Below, one piece after another: positions 62,846-64,000 of a stretch of DNA of 64,000 nt. The translations under genes were made by a program, and so were the position numbers. The stretch spans positions 651,733,387 through 651,797,386 of the forward strand of contig NC_058519.1 of the NCBI RefSeq assembly GCF_904849725.1, written 5' to 3'. Origin of the DNA: Hordeum vulgare subsp. vulgare. Its lineage: Eukaryota > Streptophyta > Magnoliopsida > Poales > Poaceae. The notes under the pieces were generated by a model. That model did no database searches. It saw only the letters and a program-made list of their open reading frames with translations, and had not been told where the DNA came from. Position 1 is the stretch's first letter. Each line of letters begins with the position of its first letter.

Positions 62846-63357
62846 AGGGCTAAGGATAAAGCCAAAAATAGGAAAACTGGCGAGTCATCAAATAATCCTG
62901 AAGCACCTGAACAGGAGGAACTGGAATTTACTATTCCTGAGACTCATGTTGAGCCAGTTGACACACGTGTTGAGCCTGCTGAAACTCATGAAGGCGTCAT
63001 CAATGATCTACCTGATATTCATGTTGAGCCGGCAAGTGCTGATGACACGGCCATGGAGACAAGTCCAAAGGCCAATCCTAACCTGCCTAGTCCTCCAAAA
63101 ACAACCAAATACACTATGTTAGATGAGGAAAGGGTTGTCATCACTGGGATGGGTTACTCAACACCTGTCTCCACTGTGTTGGCCAAGCACACTGCTAAAG
63201 GTGGAGCGCCTGAACTTGAGAAAGGGAAAGCTAAGCTTGAGCTTCCCAACATTGAAAAGCTTAGCTTCCAAGAGCTGCACTCTGGATACCTAAGACGCCA
63301 TTCCACCAACCGAGATATGGAGGCCATCCTGGTCAGTATAATGAAGAAAATATATGA
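62846..63357 (+). CDS. Element C exon: low-complexity and helical segment (partial)
   Basis: Open frame of repeated Glu/Pro/Val phrases (ETHVEPVDTRVEPAET) followed by EERVVITGMGYSTPVSTVLA and FQELHSGYLRRHSTNRDMEA, ending at a GTATGT donor. This pattern is found in proteins with the PF04195-like domain. Acceptor border is uncertain. Confidence 0.5.
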
Positions 63358-63400
63358 GGTATGTCGAACTTCAATCGCATACTCCATATATCCTTACGTA

Positions 63401-63715
63401 GCCCCCAAGGGTCGGGTCATCTTCTTGAAGATGAGTCGGGTCTTCATCATACTTATTTGTGAAATTTTGACCTGTAGCTCCCAAGGGCCGAGTCATCTTC
63501 TTGAATATGAGTCAGATCTTGATAAAATTGTGAAGAAACAACATGTTGCTCACAAGGGCCTAGTCGTCTTCTTGAAGATGAGTCGGGTCTTGATAAAATT
63601 GTGAATAAGCAACATGTAGCCCCCAAGGGCCGAGTCATCTTCTTGAAGATGAGTTGGGTCTTCACATATGATATATGGTTTTAAAAACTAACATGCATTA
63701 GCCCCCAAGTGTCAA
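63401..63715. repeat. Minisatellite in an intron of element C, about 71-76-bp unit, 4 copies plus a partial
   Basis: Units start GCCCCCAAGGGCCGAGTCAT (with variants) at 63401, 63477, 63548, 63619 and a partial one at 63701; each includes TCTTCTTGAAGATGAGTCGG. It lies wholly between the donor at 63358 and the acceptor before 63841. Confidence 0.85.
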
Positions 63716-63840
63716 GTATATTGCTTGCAATCTGCTTGAGACTTGATAGCAATCTTCTTTGTAGTCTCAAGAAAACATGTATAGACCATGCTAGCGGCTC
63801 AGAGTTTGACTAATATCTACTTAGTCATTGTATTGTATAG

Positions 63841-64000
63841 GAAACTTTGAACCAGGCTGATGCAGACTTAGGCGGCATGAAGAAAAATCTGGCACAATAG
63901 TAAGACGCCAGAGCTCACTCTGAAGAAAAACTTCGAATCTCCTTGGAAGAAATTGAAAAAATCAAAGCTGCGTTCGCAGCGTATAAAGAGGTTGCCGAAA
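63841..64000 (+). pseudogene. Element C coiled-coil exon, cut by window end
   Basis: After an intron ending TTGTATAG, the frame reads ETLNQADADLGGMKKNLAQ, then a TAG (63898-63900), then EEKLRISLEEIEKIKAAF. This is a heptad-rich coiled coil as in Gag-like proteins of this group. The stop may be a mutation of CAG/AAG. Confidence 0.55.

Larger units (their letters stand above)
60532..64000 (+). mobile_element. Element C internal region, copy 2 (continues past window)
   Basis: Resumes at the duplicated GTTCC and matches copy 1 to 62722, then continues with sequence lost from copy 1. The coding region is split by introns with clear GT/AG borders. The possible first exon is dead here (ACG in place of ATG, then TGA). 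The remaining coding and repeat parts are listed below. It probably is the 5' half of an autonomous-type Gypsy element lying beyond the window. Confidence 0.7.

Noticed and set aside
63401..63715. Regular repeats with spacers resembling a CRISPR array
   Set aside because: Units are tandem without unique spacers of constant size, in a plant retrotransposon intron; no cas genes.

Overview
The window looks like intergenic DNA from a large, repeat-rich grass genome, most likely Triticeae (wheat, barley, rye or Aegilops). This rests on recognisable repeat families: Angela/BARE1/WIS-type Copia LTRs, Gypsy LTRs beginning TGATACGT, Stowaway MITEs with CTCCCTCC ends, and CACTA elements. I see no ordinary host gene, rRNA, tRNA, CRISPR or bacterial-type operon. 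Nearly every base belongs to a nest of transposable elements. Family names are from memory; superfamily calls rest on what is visible (ends, target-site duplications, domains).

Layout. 1-17375: Gypsy element A (minus strand, complete gag-pol but broken by stops and frameshifts), whose right LTR is split by a non-autonomous Gypsy element B (9990-17104). 17376-18842: a patchwork of LTR and Copia scraps. 18847-27354: a truncated Fatima-like LTR/Gypsy piece carrying a 5.6-kb non-autonomous CACTA element (21423-27064, TSD ACG). 27355-33321 and about 34343-62722 are two copies of one tandemly duplicated segment: Copia LTR end, anonymous spacer with a MITE, then the 5' part of a Gypsy-type element C whose ORF resembles the putative gypsy-type transposon family (PF04195). 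The copy junction at 33319-33321 shows 3 nt of microhomology. Copy 1 later took a solo LTR (27396-28994, TSD ATGGT). Copy 2 took an 11.4-kb CACTA (35034-46394, TSD TAA), a 3.3-kb Helitron (46559-49813) and a full-length Angela-like Copia element (51654-60531, TSD GTTCC). Because each copy serves as the empty site of the other, these insertions can be defined to the base.

Most notable content. The large CACTA carries, besides a decayed CACTA ORF fused to a ULP1-like protease domain, a two-exon gene (35508-35746, 36372-36747) whose spliced frame is open for 204 aa and keeps all DEDDy 3'-5' exonuclease catalytic residues (Werner-exonuclease-like). It is the only gene here, apart from short ORFs and the Copia RT-RNase H, that looks intact. 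Other points are the templated-filler repair scars in copy 1, the non-autonomous Gypsy B whose retropepsin has Gly in place of the catalytic Asp, and large tandem arrays inside the CACTA.
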